Positions 9,819 through 17,665 of a stretch of DNA of 52,802 nucleotides are shown one piece after another. This stretch comes from Lachnospiraceae bacterium. Lineage in GTDB: Bacteria > Bacillota > Clostridia > Lachnospirales > Lachnospiraceae. The DNA lies in assembly GCA_017439665.1 (NCBI GenBank), contig JAFSIS010000054.1, positions 1 to 52,802 on the forward strand, written 5' to 3'. Position numbers and translations under genes: made by a program. The notes under the pieces were generated by a model. It had not been told where the DNA came from. It did no database searches and saw nothing but the letters and a program-made list of their open reading frames with translations. Every line of letters begins with the position of its first letter. The first letter of the stretch is position 1.

Positions 9819-10286
9819 ATGAGAACATTTGAAGGAAAACTGGTATCAAAAGAGATCAAGGTAGGTATTGTGGCAGCTCGTTTTAACGAGTTTATCACTT
9901 CCAAGCTGTTGAGCGGAGCAATGGATGGACTTCTCCGCCATGATGTACAGGAAGAAAATGTAGATGTAGCCTGGGTACCCGGTGCCTTTGAGATTCCTCT
10001 GATCGCAGGAAAAATGGCAAACAGCGGTAAGTATGATGCAGTTATCTGTCTGGGAGCGGTGATCCGTGGTTCAACCACCCATTACGACTATGTCTGCAGC
10101 GAGGTATCTAAAGGAATCGCCTCCGTCTCCCTGCAAAGTGGTGTGCCCGTAATGTTCGGTGTAGTGACCACCGAAAACATTGAGCAGGCCATCGAGAGAG
10201 CCGGAACCAAGGCCGGAAATAAGGGCTATGACTGTGCTCTTGGAGCCATTGAGATGGTGAACCTGATCCGTGAGATTGAAAAATAA
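9819..10286 (+). CDS. ribH: 6,7-dimethyl-8-ribityllumazine synthase
   Basis: It condenses the RibA/RibD product with dihydroxybutanone phosphate to make lumazine, the substrate of RibE, and normally forms 60-subunit capsids or pentamers. The 155-residue length is normal. Visible motifs are [25 protein letters not shown] and [16 protein letters not shown] (catalytic His in the last). AAAAAGGAG precedes the ATG. It is the last gene of the rib operon and is followed by a strong terminator. Confidence 0.96.
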   Translation: MRTFEGKLVSKEIKVGIVAARFNEFITSKLLSGAMDGLLRHDVQEENVDVAWVPGAFEIPLIAGKMANSGKYDAVICLGAVIRGSTTHYDYVCSEVSKGIASVSLQSGVPVMFGVVTTENIEQAIERAGTKAGNKGYDCALGAIEMVNLIREIEK

Positions 10287-10345
10287 ATCCGGTTATTTTT
10301 ACCTTGCTTTTCATAGGAAGGGAATGATAGTTAATTTTTGAAAGA

Positions 10346-10373
10346 GGGGTGCGAAGATTCGCACTCCTTTTTT
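10346..10373 (+). terminator. Terminator of the rib operon
   Basis: The stem GGGGTGCGAA (10347-10356) pairs with TTCGCACTCC, using one G-T pair, across a two-base loop, and runs into TTTTTT. Confidence 0.85.
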
Positions 10374-10770
10374 GCAGACCAAACTTACGGGATCGTTTCT
10401 GCACGGCTGAAGGCTTACCAGGCATTAACGAAATAGGGATGTTGTGATAAAAATGATGAAAGCGGCTCTTTTCTTTTTTGATTGGGCATATACAAAAAAA
10501 TAGAAGTATAATGCCCCGCCTAGACGACTGTTTGGGGTATAGCCAGCAAAAAAATCTCCATATGCCCAGCAAGCTGATTTTAAGGAAAAAAACAGGGCTT
10601 TTCTTACTGTCTACTGAAAAAATGGGGCAGAGAAGACTGTTTTTTTAGCCTATGCCCCATTAAGGAGTAACATTTCAGCAGATGGCTGAGCGGTTGCGTA
10701 GTTATCATAGAATTGATGAAAAAAAGGTATATAAATCTGCAACAGCTCCTTTTTATACGGATAAAAGGAT
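10374..10770. other. Gap between convergent rib and car operons
   Basis: There is no credible protein in this stretch. A TATAAT at 10507-10512 with an imperfect upstream TTGGGC (19-base spacer) is followed by short GCCC/GGGC inverted repeats ending in TTTTC near 10602, which could be a small RNA of about 90 bases (weak). The 3' part holds the carB terminator. A tRNA-Ser-like string at about 10680-10698 has no matching remainder. Confidence 0.35.
10616..10661 (-). terminator. Terminator of carAB
   Basis: Read on the minus strand, AATGGGGCA (10653-10661) pairs with TGCCCCATT (10621-10629) across a 23-base loop, followed by a run of Ts. It lies about 110 bases past the carB stop. Confidence 0.6.
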
Positions 10771-13700
10771 TTACAGTCTGCAGATATCTACCAGGGAAAC
10801 TGAGTCCGCAGTATAGTCACGGGCCAGAATATCAGCCAGACTGGAGGCTGTGTCCAGACTGGTCAGACAGGGGATACCCAGCTCCACACTTTTCCGGCGG
10901 ACCTTGACACTGTCTCTGGCAGGAAGGCGGCCCTTGGCAGAGGTGGAAATGATGTAGTTGACTTTACCACTTTCCAGTAAGACAAGGGTGTTCTGGTCAG
11001 ACTCATGGATCTTGTGTACCAGAGTAACCTCCAGACCATAGTCCCGCAGCACTTCGGCAGTTCCCGACGTGGCATAGAGTCTGAAGCCCAGGTGGGCAAA
11101 TTTTTCCGCCAGCGGGCAGACCTCCTCCTTATCGCTGTCTCTTACAGTAATGAAGATGCCGCCTTTTTTGGTAAACCGGTAGCCCGCGCCCAGAAGTCCT
11201 TTATACAGGGCTTCTGTCATCGTGGGAGCGATACCCAGTACCTCTCCTGTGGATTTCATTTCCGGACCCAGCATGGTATCCAGACCGGAAAGCTTTTCAA
11301 AGGAAAAGACGGGAACCTTTACGGCAGTGTGGGGAGCCTGGGGAGCCAGTCCGGTTCCATAGGAAAGATCCTTTAGTTTTTTCCCTAACATCACCTGGGT
11401 GGCAATGTCGATCATGGGAATACCGGTGACTTTGCTTAAGTAGGGTACGGTCCGGGAGGAGCGGGGATTAACCTCAATTGCATATATTTGTTTTTCATGA
11501 ACCACATACTGAATATTGATCAGTCCTTTGGTATTCAGGGCAAGGGCCAGGCGGGTGGAGTAGTCGATGATCCTTGCTGTCTGGGAGGCTGACAGGTTCC
11601 AGGCAGGATAAACGGCGATGGAATCACCGGAATGGATACCGGCCCGGTCAATATGCTCCATTATACCGGGAAGAAGGACGTCTTCACCGTCACAGATGGC
11701 ATCCACTTCCAGCTCTGTCCCCTGCATATACTTATCAATCAGCACCAGATTATTTTCCATTTGAGCGAGGATAATCTTCATATATTCTTCCACGTCTGCA
11801 TCGGAAAAAGCGATGATCATATTCTGGCCGCCCAGCACATAGGAAGGGCGGAGAAGAACAGGATAACCCAATTTTCCGGCAGCCGAAAGGGCCTCCTCAG
11901 TAGTGGTTACAGTAAAGCCCTTGGGCTGACGAATCTTCAGCTCCTGCAAAAGGGCTTCAAATCGTCCTCTGTCCTCTGCCCGGTCTATGCTGTCTGCACA
12001 GGTACCCAGGAGAGGAATATGATTTTCAGACAGCCATTGGGTCAGCCGGATAGCGGTCTGACCGCCGAAGGCCACTACCACAGCCTCCGGTTTTTCCAGA
12101 GCGATGACAGGGGCCACATCCTCCGGTGTAAGGGGCTCAAAATAGAGCCGGTCGGCAGTATTGAAATCGGTGGACACGGTTTCCGGGTTATTGTTGATGA
12201 TGACTACCTCATAACCCGCCTTCTGCAGAGCCCATACGCAGTGGACGGAAGCGTAGTCGAATTCGATTCCCTGTCCGATACGGATGGGACCGCTTCCCAG
12301 AACCAGAATCACCGGTTTTGGATTTTCTCTGCTTTCCAGATAGGCTTTGGCTTCATCCTCCTCTCCATAAGTGGAATAGAAGTAGGGAGTCCGGGCGGAA
12401 AATTCACCACCACAGGTGTCCACCATTTTATAAGAATAGGGAGGACAATTGTCCAGGGAGGCCAGAGTAGCAGTTTCAGTATGGCCAGAGGCTGCTTCGG
12501 TAGAGGATAAGACATCCATATTCCTTGAAGCAGGAGCTGTCTTTTCATGCAGATTACCATGGGCTTCCTCCCACAGAGCCTGAATGGTTTTGGTCAAAAA
12601 GCCGTTTGCTTTCAATTCATGGACCAGTTCTTCCATCATGGGCTGGGTACGGATTTTTTTCTCCAGGAGACATAAATGCAGGATCTTTTCCAAAAACCAG
12701 GGGTCGATTCCTGTGAGCCGGTGGAGATCATTCACAGACCAGCCACGGTAGAGGGCTTCATAGACAGCAAAGAGTCTTTGATCATCTCTGGCCTGGATCT
12801 TAGCAAGAAGGGCTTCCTTACTCAGTCCGCGGATCTGTTTATCCATCAGACAGTCATGGGAGATTTCTGCCCCTCTGAGAGCCTTCATCAGGGCAAATTC
12901 AAAGCTTCTTCCTATAGCCATAACCTCTCCGGTGGCCTTCATCTGGGTGCTTAAGGTACGGGAGGCATAGACAAATTTATCAAAGGGAAATTTAGGGAAT
13001 TTCACCACCACATAGTCCAGGGCAGGTTCAAAACAGGCCTTTGTCTGCCCAGTGATCTCATTTTCAATTTCCTCCAGGGTATAGCCTATGGCAATCTTGG
13101 TGGCTACCCGGGCAATGGGGTAGCCGGTGGCCTTACTGGCCAGGGCGGAGGAACGGGATACTCTGGGATTTACTTCGATCACGGCATAGGCAAAGCTTTC
13201 AGGATGGAGGGCAAATTGGACATTACAGCCACCTTCTACTCCCATGGCATCAATAATGTGCAGGGCTGCGCTGCGAAGCATCTGGTACTCCTTATCGGCC
13301 AGGGTAAGGGCGGGAGCAACCACGATGGAGTCACCTGTGTGAATGCCTACGGGATCCAGATTTTCCATAGAGCAGACGGTGATCACGTTTCCGGCAGAGT
13401 CCCGCATAACCTCAAATTCAATCTCTTTCCATCCGGCAATGGATTTTTCCACCAAAATCTGGGTAATGGGGGAGAGACGAAGACCGGCAGAGGCAATTTC
13501 CCGAAGAGCTTCCTCGTTTTCAGCAATTCCACCGCCGCTTCCGCCTAGGGTAAAAGCAGGGCGGACGATCACAGGATAACCTTCTCTTCGGGCAAAGGCA
13601 AGAGCACCCTCAAGGGTGTGGGTGATCACCGAAGGAATAACCGGCTCCCGGATGGCTTCCATAGTGGATTTAAAGCTCTGCCGGTCTTCTGCCCGGTGGA

Positions 13701-14067
13701 TGGTTTCCGGGTCGGCACCCAGCAGGGTCACTCCGTGGGCAGCGAGAAAGCCTTCCTTTGCCAGCTCCATGGAGAGAGTAAGGCCGGTCTGCCCACCCAG
13801 AGTCGATAAAAGACTGTCCGGTTTTTCCTGTTCAATGATCCGTTTCACAAAATCCAGGGTAAGAGGTTCAATATAAACATGGTCGGCCATGGTGGTATCG
13901 GTCATAATGGTGGCCGGATTGGAATTGATCAGGACTACCTCCAGACCCTCTTCTTTCAGGGCACGACAGGCCTGGGTACCAGCGTAGTCAAATTCGGCAG
14001 CCTGTCCGATGACGATGGGGCCGGAGCCGATGACCATTATTTTTTTCAGACGGGGATTTAAGGGCAT
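10771..14067 (-). CDS. carB: Carbamoyl-phosphate synthase, large subunit
   Basis: It makes carbamoyl phosphate from bicarbonate, two ATP and ammonia channelled from CarA, for pyrimidines and arginine. Two homologous ATP-grasp halves are visible, each opening with a dinucleotide-like motif: VIGSGPIVIGQAAEFDYAG in the first and VLGSGPIRIGQGIEFDYAS in the second. A C-terminal MGS-like allosteric domain follows (GIFITVRDSDKEEVCPLA onward). The protein has 1098 residues, about 30 longer than usual. The extra length is a low-complexity linker (about residues 505-540, rich in Ser, Thr, Ala) just before YKMVDTCGGEF, between the halves. It overlaps carA by 10 bases. Confidence 0.96.
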   Translation of the reverse strand: MPLNPRLKKIMVIGSGPIVIGQAAEFDYAGTQACRALKEEGLEVVLINSNPATIMTDTTMADHVYIEPLTLDFVKRIIEQEKPDSLLSTLGGQTGLTLSMELAKEGFLAAHGVTLLGADPETIHRAEDRQSFKSTMEAIREPVIPSVITHTLEGALAFARREGYPVIVRPAFTLGGSGGGIAENEEALREIASAGLRLSPITQILVEKSIAGWKEIEFEVMRDSAGNVITVCSMENLDPVGIHTGDSIVVAPALTLADKEYQMLRSAALHIIDAMGVEGGCNVQFALHPESFAYAVIEVNPRVSRSSALASKATGYPIARVATKIAIGYTLEEIENEITGQTKACFEPALDYVVVKFPKFPFDKFVYASRTLSTQMKATGEVMAIGRSFEFALMKALRGAEISHDCLMDKQIRGLSKEALLAKIQARDDQRLFAVYEALYRGWSVNDLHRLTGIDPWFLEKILHLCLLEKKIRTQPMMEELVHELKANGFLTKTIQALWEEAHGNLHEKTAPASRNMDVLSSTEAASGHTETATLASLDNCPPYSYKMVDTCGGEFSARTPYFYSTYGEEDEAKAYLESRENPKPVILVLGSGPIRIGQGIEFDYASVHCVWALQKAGYEVVIINNNPETVSTDFNTADRLYFEPLTPEDVAPVIALEKPEAVVVAFGGQTAIRLTQWLSENHIPLLGTCADSIDRAEDRGRFEALLQELKIRQPKGFTVTTTEEALSAAGKLGYPVLLRPSYVLGGQNMIIAFSDADVEEYMKIILAQMENNLVLIDKYMQGTELEVDAICDGEDVLLPGIMEHIDRAGIHSGDSIAVYPAWNLSASQTARIIDYSTRLALALNTKGLINIQYVVHEKQIYAIEVNPRSSRTVPYLSKVTGIPMIDIATQVMLGKKLKDLSYGTGLAPQAPHTAVKVPVFSFEKLSGLDTMLGPEMKSTGEVLGIAPTMTEALYKGLLGAGYRFTKKGGIFITVRDSDKEEVCPLAEKFAHLGFRLYATSGTAEVLRDYGLEVTLVHKIHESDQNTLVLLESGKVNYIISTSAKGRLPARDSVKVRRKSVELGIPCLTSLDTASSLADILARDYTADSVSLVDICRL

Positions 14068-15152
14068 AGTTGATTTCTCCTTTCCATCATTTGGATAAAT
14101 TCTTGAAACAGGTATTCCGTATCCTGGGGGCCGCCGCAGGCCTCCGGGTGAAACTGAACGGATAAACCGGGGAAATCCAGATAACGGATTCCCTCACAGC
14201 TATGGTCATTCAGGTTGATAAAGGCCAGTTCGGCATTTTCGGGAAGGCTGTCATTGATCACACTGTAACCATGATTCTGGCTGGTGATATAAATGCGTCC
14301 CGAGCGCAGGTCCTTTACCGGCTGGTTAGCACCCCGATGGCCGAACTTTAATTTTTCGGTTTTGGCACCGTTTGCCAGAGCCAGAAGCTGATGACCAAGA
14401 CAGATACCAGAAAGAGGAATATGGGTTTTACAGAGAGAAGAAAGCTGATGAATGATCTCGGGATTGTCTTTCGGATCACCGGGACCGTTTGAGAGCATGA
14501 TGCCGTCGGGATTGAGGGCAAGAATCTCACTGGCCGGATAAGAGGCAGGGACAATGGTAAGCTTACAGCCCAGAGAGTGCAGCTTGCGGAGAATGTTTTT
14601 CTTGGCCCCGAAGTCCATGAGCACTACATGGTGTCGCCATGCTCCATTTTCCATAAGATAAGGGGCAGAGCAGGTAACCTGAGAGACAGAATTGGTAAGT
14701 CTGTGTTTTTTCAGCAAAATAGCATCATCGAAGGAAGGCGGTGTAGAAGTAAGCCGGGCATTCATGGCTCCCTGTTCCCGGATCTTTTTGGTTAAAGCCC
14801 GGGTATCGACACCATAAATTCCGGGAATGTTTTTTTGCTTCAGCAGGGAATGGAGATTCTGCTGACTGCGAAAATTAGAAGGAGTATGGCAGCATTCATG
14901 GGCAATGTAGGCACTCATATGAATGGTACTGCTTTCAAAATCCCCGGGATTGACACCATAGTTTCCCATCAGGGGAAAGGTCTGCAGTACCATCTGGCCG
15001 TAATAGCTGGGATCGGTAAGGGTTTCCACATATCCGGTCATGGCTGTGGTAAAGACCATCTCAGCAATCACCTCTTTTCTGAGAGTGGCACCAAAGGCTT
15101 TGCCTTTATAACAGCTCCCATCCTCCAGTTGTAAATAAATGGTTTCGTCCAT
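14058..15152 (-). CDS. carA: Carbamoyl-phosphate synthase, small (glutaminase) subunit
   Basis: This class I glutamine amidotransferase subunit hydrolyses glutamine and delivers ammonia to CarB. The C-terminal domain has LSNGPGDPKDNPE, the nucleophile motif SGICLGHQLLALA (Cys), and the catalytic His/Glu in SVQFHPEACGGP. The frame is open to an ATG at 15221, but that ATG lies in the 3' arm of the leader hairpin without a ribosome binding site. AAGGAGGAAGCT before the ATG at 15152 gives MDETIYLQLEDGSCYKGKAFG, the usual start (364 residues). A minus-strand promoter and an attenuator-like hairpin lie upstream. Confidence 0.96.
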   Translation of the reverse strand: MDETIYLQLEDGSCYKGKAFGATLRKEVIAEMVFTTAMTGYVETLTDPSYYGQMVLQTFPLMGNYGVNPGDFESSTIHMSAYIAHECCHTPSNFRSQQNLHSLLKQKNIPGIYGVDTRALTKKIREQGAMNARLTSTPPSFDDAILLKKHRLTNSVSQVTCSAPYLMENGAWRHHVVLMDFGAKKNILRKLHSLGCKLTIVPASYPASEILALNPDGIMLSNGPGDPKDNPEIIHQLSSLCKTHIPLSGICLGHQLLALANGAKTEKLKFGHRGANQPVKDLRSGRIYITSQNHGYSVINDSLPENAELAFINLNDHSCEGIRYLDFPGLSVQFHPEACGGPQDTEYLFQEFIQMMERRNQLCP

Positions 15153-15205
15153 AGCTTCCTCCTTATTCTGCTTAAAAAAATCATAAAAGACATTGTGAAA
15201 AGCAT

Positions 15206-15259
15206 AAAAAAAGGCGTCCATAAAAGACGACTGCGACGGCAGTATCTTCTACGAACACC
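15206..15259 (-). terminator. Attenuator-like terminator in the carAB leader
   Basis: On the minus strand GGTGTTC (15253-15259) pairs with GGACGCC (15213-15219), and the pairing continues inward as a long imperfect helix with many G-U pairs. Seven Ts follow (15206-15212). It starts only about 10 bases after the predicted transcription start, so carAB transcripts must read through it. I see no PyrR-binding consensus. Confidence 0.65.
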
Positions 15260-15274
15260 TTTGTCCTTCCAAGC

Positions 15275-15303
15275 ATTGTAGCACTAAGCTCTGTGCCGGT
15301 CAA
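15275..15303 (-). promoter_or_regulatory. carAB promoter
   Basis: On the minus strand, -35 TTGACC (15298-15303) and -10 TACAAT (15275-15280) have an exact 17-base spacer. Transcription would begin near 15268. Confidence 0.8.
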
Positions 15304-15334
15304 GCAGAATTTTTTCTGTAAAGGGTGAGTGCTT

Positions 15335-17173
15335 CTATAGGCTTTCAGAATCTTCTCCCACTTTTGTCAGCAGTAAAATTGCCGCATACAGAGGCAGGCA
15401 GTAGACCAAATGGTAGGCATATCTGAATTCCGTGGCCACCGGAGTAGCGATCAGCAGTGTAGCGATAACGGCCAGATTGGGTATCCAGGGAATAACCGGT
15501 ATAAGGAAAGCAGCCGGACTTTTTTTAGAGCCGGATCCTGCGCCATCCGGGGACGCGGAAGGGCAGGAAAGAAGCAGGGCCAAAGTAAGGAGAGTAAGCC
15601 ACAGAACAGAACCCATACTCCAGAAAGCTCCGTATAAGGGAATCAGGGTATGAAGCTTAAGCAGGATCTCTCTGGCTTTCAAAAGGATCTTGCCTCCAAT
15701 CAGATATTCACCGTAAAGTCCCGTATCGTTGTCGATCACACCTTCCACGTCGGCAACGGCATAGACTGCAGAAGGAGAGTAATAGCCTCTTGTCTGCTGG
15801 ATATAAGCATCCAGGTAGACATCCGGGTAGGTGAGTCCCAGCTTAAGCCACAGCTTTAAATATTCCCCCTTATGTTCTTCCAGATACTGAGGATTTCCGG
15901 CCCGTACCAGCTCCTTCATATTGTCGGAGATATATTCCGTATACAGATCATCAATATAGGAGATGTCCATGATCTTTCCCAGCAGCTCTTCCTGATCCGG
16001 GAGCAGCTCCTTTCCCACAGCTACCACCCGGCAGACCTGCTGTAAGGGAATGGAGATGGATTCCACAAAATCCGGCTGCTCTACCTCATAATGATTCATG
16101 ACCGGCCCTTTTACCACGAGTACCACTGCCAGGATCATCAGATGGAGGGGAAGAAAAATTCTTCTTTTTTTCCAGAATCCTATCAGTAAAAAGGGCAGAC
16201 TGATGAGAAAGGCATACCAGCCATTGGAGCGGTAAAGGCAGAGCAGGCAGCCGGAAAGAAAATAGATGGCCAGGGACAGACGGGGAAGAGCACCTGTCTG
16301 CTCCTTTAGCAAGTGGAATAACGCACTGCAGAAAAACAGTACCGTTCCCGCAAACAGTACATCCTTCCAGATGCAGATGGCCATTACATTATTGTAGGGC
16401 ATCAGGGCATAGAAGCCGATAATACCCAGATGTAAAGGAAGGCAGGCAGTGTATCGGCGGATCACCCATACCAGATAGGCCACAGCCAAAGCCATGAAGC
16501 AGATCTGGAACAGGGTATAGAAAACAAAGGCAGTATTTACGGAAGAGGTAAACAGACTGCCCAGATGATAAAACAGCGAGATGGTCAGCGTGTGTACCCA
16601 GGGATGGTGATTGCTGAAGCTTTGCATGCCGATCACCTGTTCAAACTGGTTGATGCTGTCGGGAGTCATGATACCCGGCCAGGAATAGAGCAGAAAGGGC
16701 AGGCGGCAGAGAACACAGGCAAGAAAGGCCAGCAGAGGTAAGCGGGAAAACCAGCCTTCTTTTTGCTTTCCTTTTTGGGTGGAAGAAGGGGAGAAAGACC
16801 AGCGCGCAAAGAGGCACATCAGGTAAAGTACGGCTTTGGAAAAAAGAAAAAATAATCCCAGTGCAGTTATAATCAGCAGGACTGCCTTAAACAGAAGATT
16901 ATCCAGATCCTGTACCAGTTCGAGGTAAATATCGGATAAATAAAAGCAGGTAAAGAGCAGGCCCAGTCCGGCAGACAATCTTTTTTTTACCGGCAGCAGC
17001 AACGGTGCTGTGCGGGCTATTTCTTTGTTTACCGTAAGAAAGAAAACCAGACATAAAAAAAAGAAAAGAAAGGCAATGACATCCATGGAGGCCAGGCCGC
17101 TGATCCTCATGATGGCCCAGGCTGCCAGAAAACTTTGTCCGGTTAATGTGGTTTTGGCAAATCGATTATTCAT
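15335..17173 (-). CDS. Polytopic membrane protein, DUF6020-like
   Basis: A 612-residue protein with about 12-14 hydrophobic helices, arranged like integral membrane glycosyltransferases. The diagnostic stretch SWPGIMTPDSINQFEQVIG, then HHPWVHTLTISLFYHLG near the middle, fits the DUF6020 family; these lie in or near an extracytoplasmic loop. A hydrophilic domain (about residues 400-510) precedes the last helices. Start choice: GGAGGAATTTCCTG lies before the ATG at 17173; an earlier in-frame ATG at 17251 has no such site. The biochemical function is unknown, though a lipid-linked sugar transferase role in envelope polymers is plausible. It lies alone between carA and the asnB leader. Confidence 0.75.
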   Translation of the reverse strand: MNNRFAKTTLTGQSFLAAWAIMRISGLASMDVIAFLFFFLCLVFFLTVNKEIARTAPLLLPVKKRLSAGLGLLFTCFYLSDIYLELVQDLDNLLFKAVLLIITALGLFFLFSKAVLYLMCLFARWSFSPSSTQKGKQKEGWFSRLPLLAFLACVLCRLPFLLYSWPGIMTPDSINQFEQVIGMQSFSNHHPWVHTLTISLFYHLGSLFTSSVNTAFVFYTLFQICFMALAVAYLVWVIRRYTACLPLHLGIIGFYALMPYNNVMAICIWKDVLFAGTVLFFCSALFHLLKEQTGALPRLSLAIYFLSGCLLCLYRSNGWYAFLISLPFLLIGFWKKRRIFLPLHLMILAVVLVVKGPVMNHYEVEQPDFVESISIPLQQVCRVVAVGKELLPDQEELLGKIMDISYIDDLYTEYISDNMKELVRAGNPQYLEEHKGEYLKLWLKLGLTYPDVYLDAYIQQTRGYYSPSAVYAVADVEGVIDNDTGLYGEYLIGGKILLKAREILLKLHTLIPLYGAFWSMGSVLWLTLLTLALLLSCPSASPDGAGSGSKKSPAAFLIPVIPWIPNLAVIATLLIATPVATEFRYAYHLVYCLPLYAAILLLTKVGEDSESL

Positions 17174-17307
17174 CAGGAAATTCCTCCGTTCTTTCATGAG
17201 AATTGTATAGGAAAACCCTGTGTTGTGCAAGAGTAAAGGGGAAGTGGTCAAACAGGAAGTAAATCACGGTGAGTGGAAAAGGGCTAAGAAGGGACTGGAA
17301 AAATATG

Positions 17308-17337
17308 CTTGACAGTTTTTCTGTCTCCATGCTATTT
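17308..17337 (+). promoter_or_regulatory. Candidate promoter ahead of the asnB leader
   Basis: TTGACA sits at about 17310 and TATTTT follows after an 18-base spacer. A second TATAAT at about 17491, downstream of the palindromic element, has only a weak -35. Either could drive the asnB leader. Confidence 0.55.
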
Positions 17338-17345
17338 TGTAACTG

Positions 17346-17471
17346 TTCAGGACAACAGAAATAGCGAAAACAGGCCGTGAAAGTTTGCTTTCTAAGGATT
17401 GTTTTAAGCTATTTCTATTGGATGGATTTCTAAAGCGAGGAAATCCGAAGGATTTTCGAGCTTGTCCTGAA
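17346..17471. repeat. 126-bp palindromic element with perfect 10-bp terminal inverted repeats
   Basis: The ends are TTCAGGACAA (17346-17355) and its exact reverse complement TTGTCCTGAA (17462-17471). Inside are a long hairpin, AGAAATAGC (17357-17365) with GCTATTTCT (17408-17416) enclosing AAAACA/TGTTTT and GAAAG-TTTG-CTTTC, and a second hairpin GGATTTC/GAAATCC (17424-17446). No protein is encoded. The layout suggests a miniature inverted-repeat element or a three-way structured RNA in the asnB leader. Confidence 0.6.
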
Positions 17472-17565
17472 TAGTCGTCACGATAAATCACTATAATACC
17501 GCGATTGAGTTCGCAAAAAAGGGGTCGCACAAAGGGGTGCGGCAAATAGGTAATACGCGGATACG

Positions 17566-17606
17566 GCAGTTATTCGTCCTATTTCAGGACGGGTAGCTGC
17601 TTTTTT
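17566..17606 (+). terminator. Leader terminator with a competing helix, upstream of asnB
   Basis: GCAGTTA-TT-CGTCCT pairs with AGGACG-GG-TAGCTGC (17566-17600), followed by TTTTTT. The 3' arm plus T-tract, GCTGCTTT (17596-17603), is perfectly complementary to AAAGCAGC (17632-17639) just before the ribosome binding site. Terminator and downstream helix cannot form together. This looks like attenuation, or else the end of a small leader RNA. Confidence 0.65.
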
Positions 17607-17665
17607 GATTCTCAAAAGGGCTGATTGCTTTAAAGCAGCAGGCTTACAAAAATGGAGGAAAGACT

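Noticed and set aside
10676..10700. A tRNA-Ser/Leu-like start (GCAGATGGCTGAGCGGTT)
   Set aside because: No anticodon arm, T-arm or acceptor 3' strand follows; the remaining sequence cannot fold as a tRNA.
15153..15221. A 23-residue Phe-rich N-terminal extension of CarA from ATG 15221
   Set aside because: The ATG is in the terminator hairpin without a ribosome binding site; the extension is absent from the CarA family as I know it.
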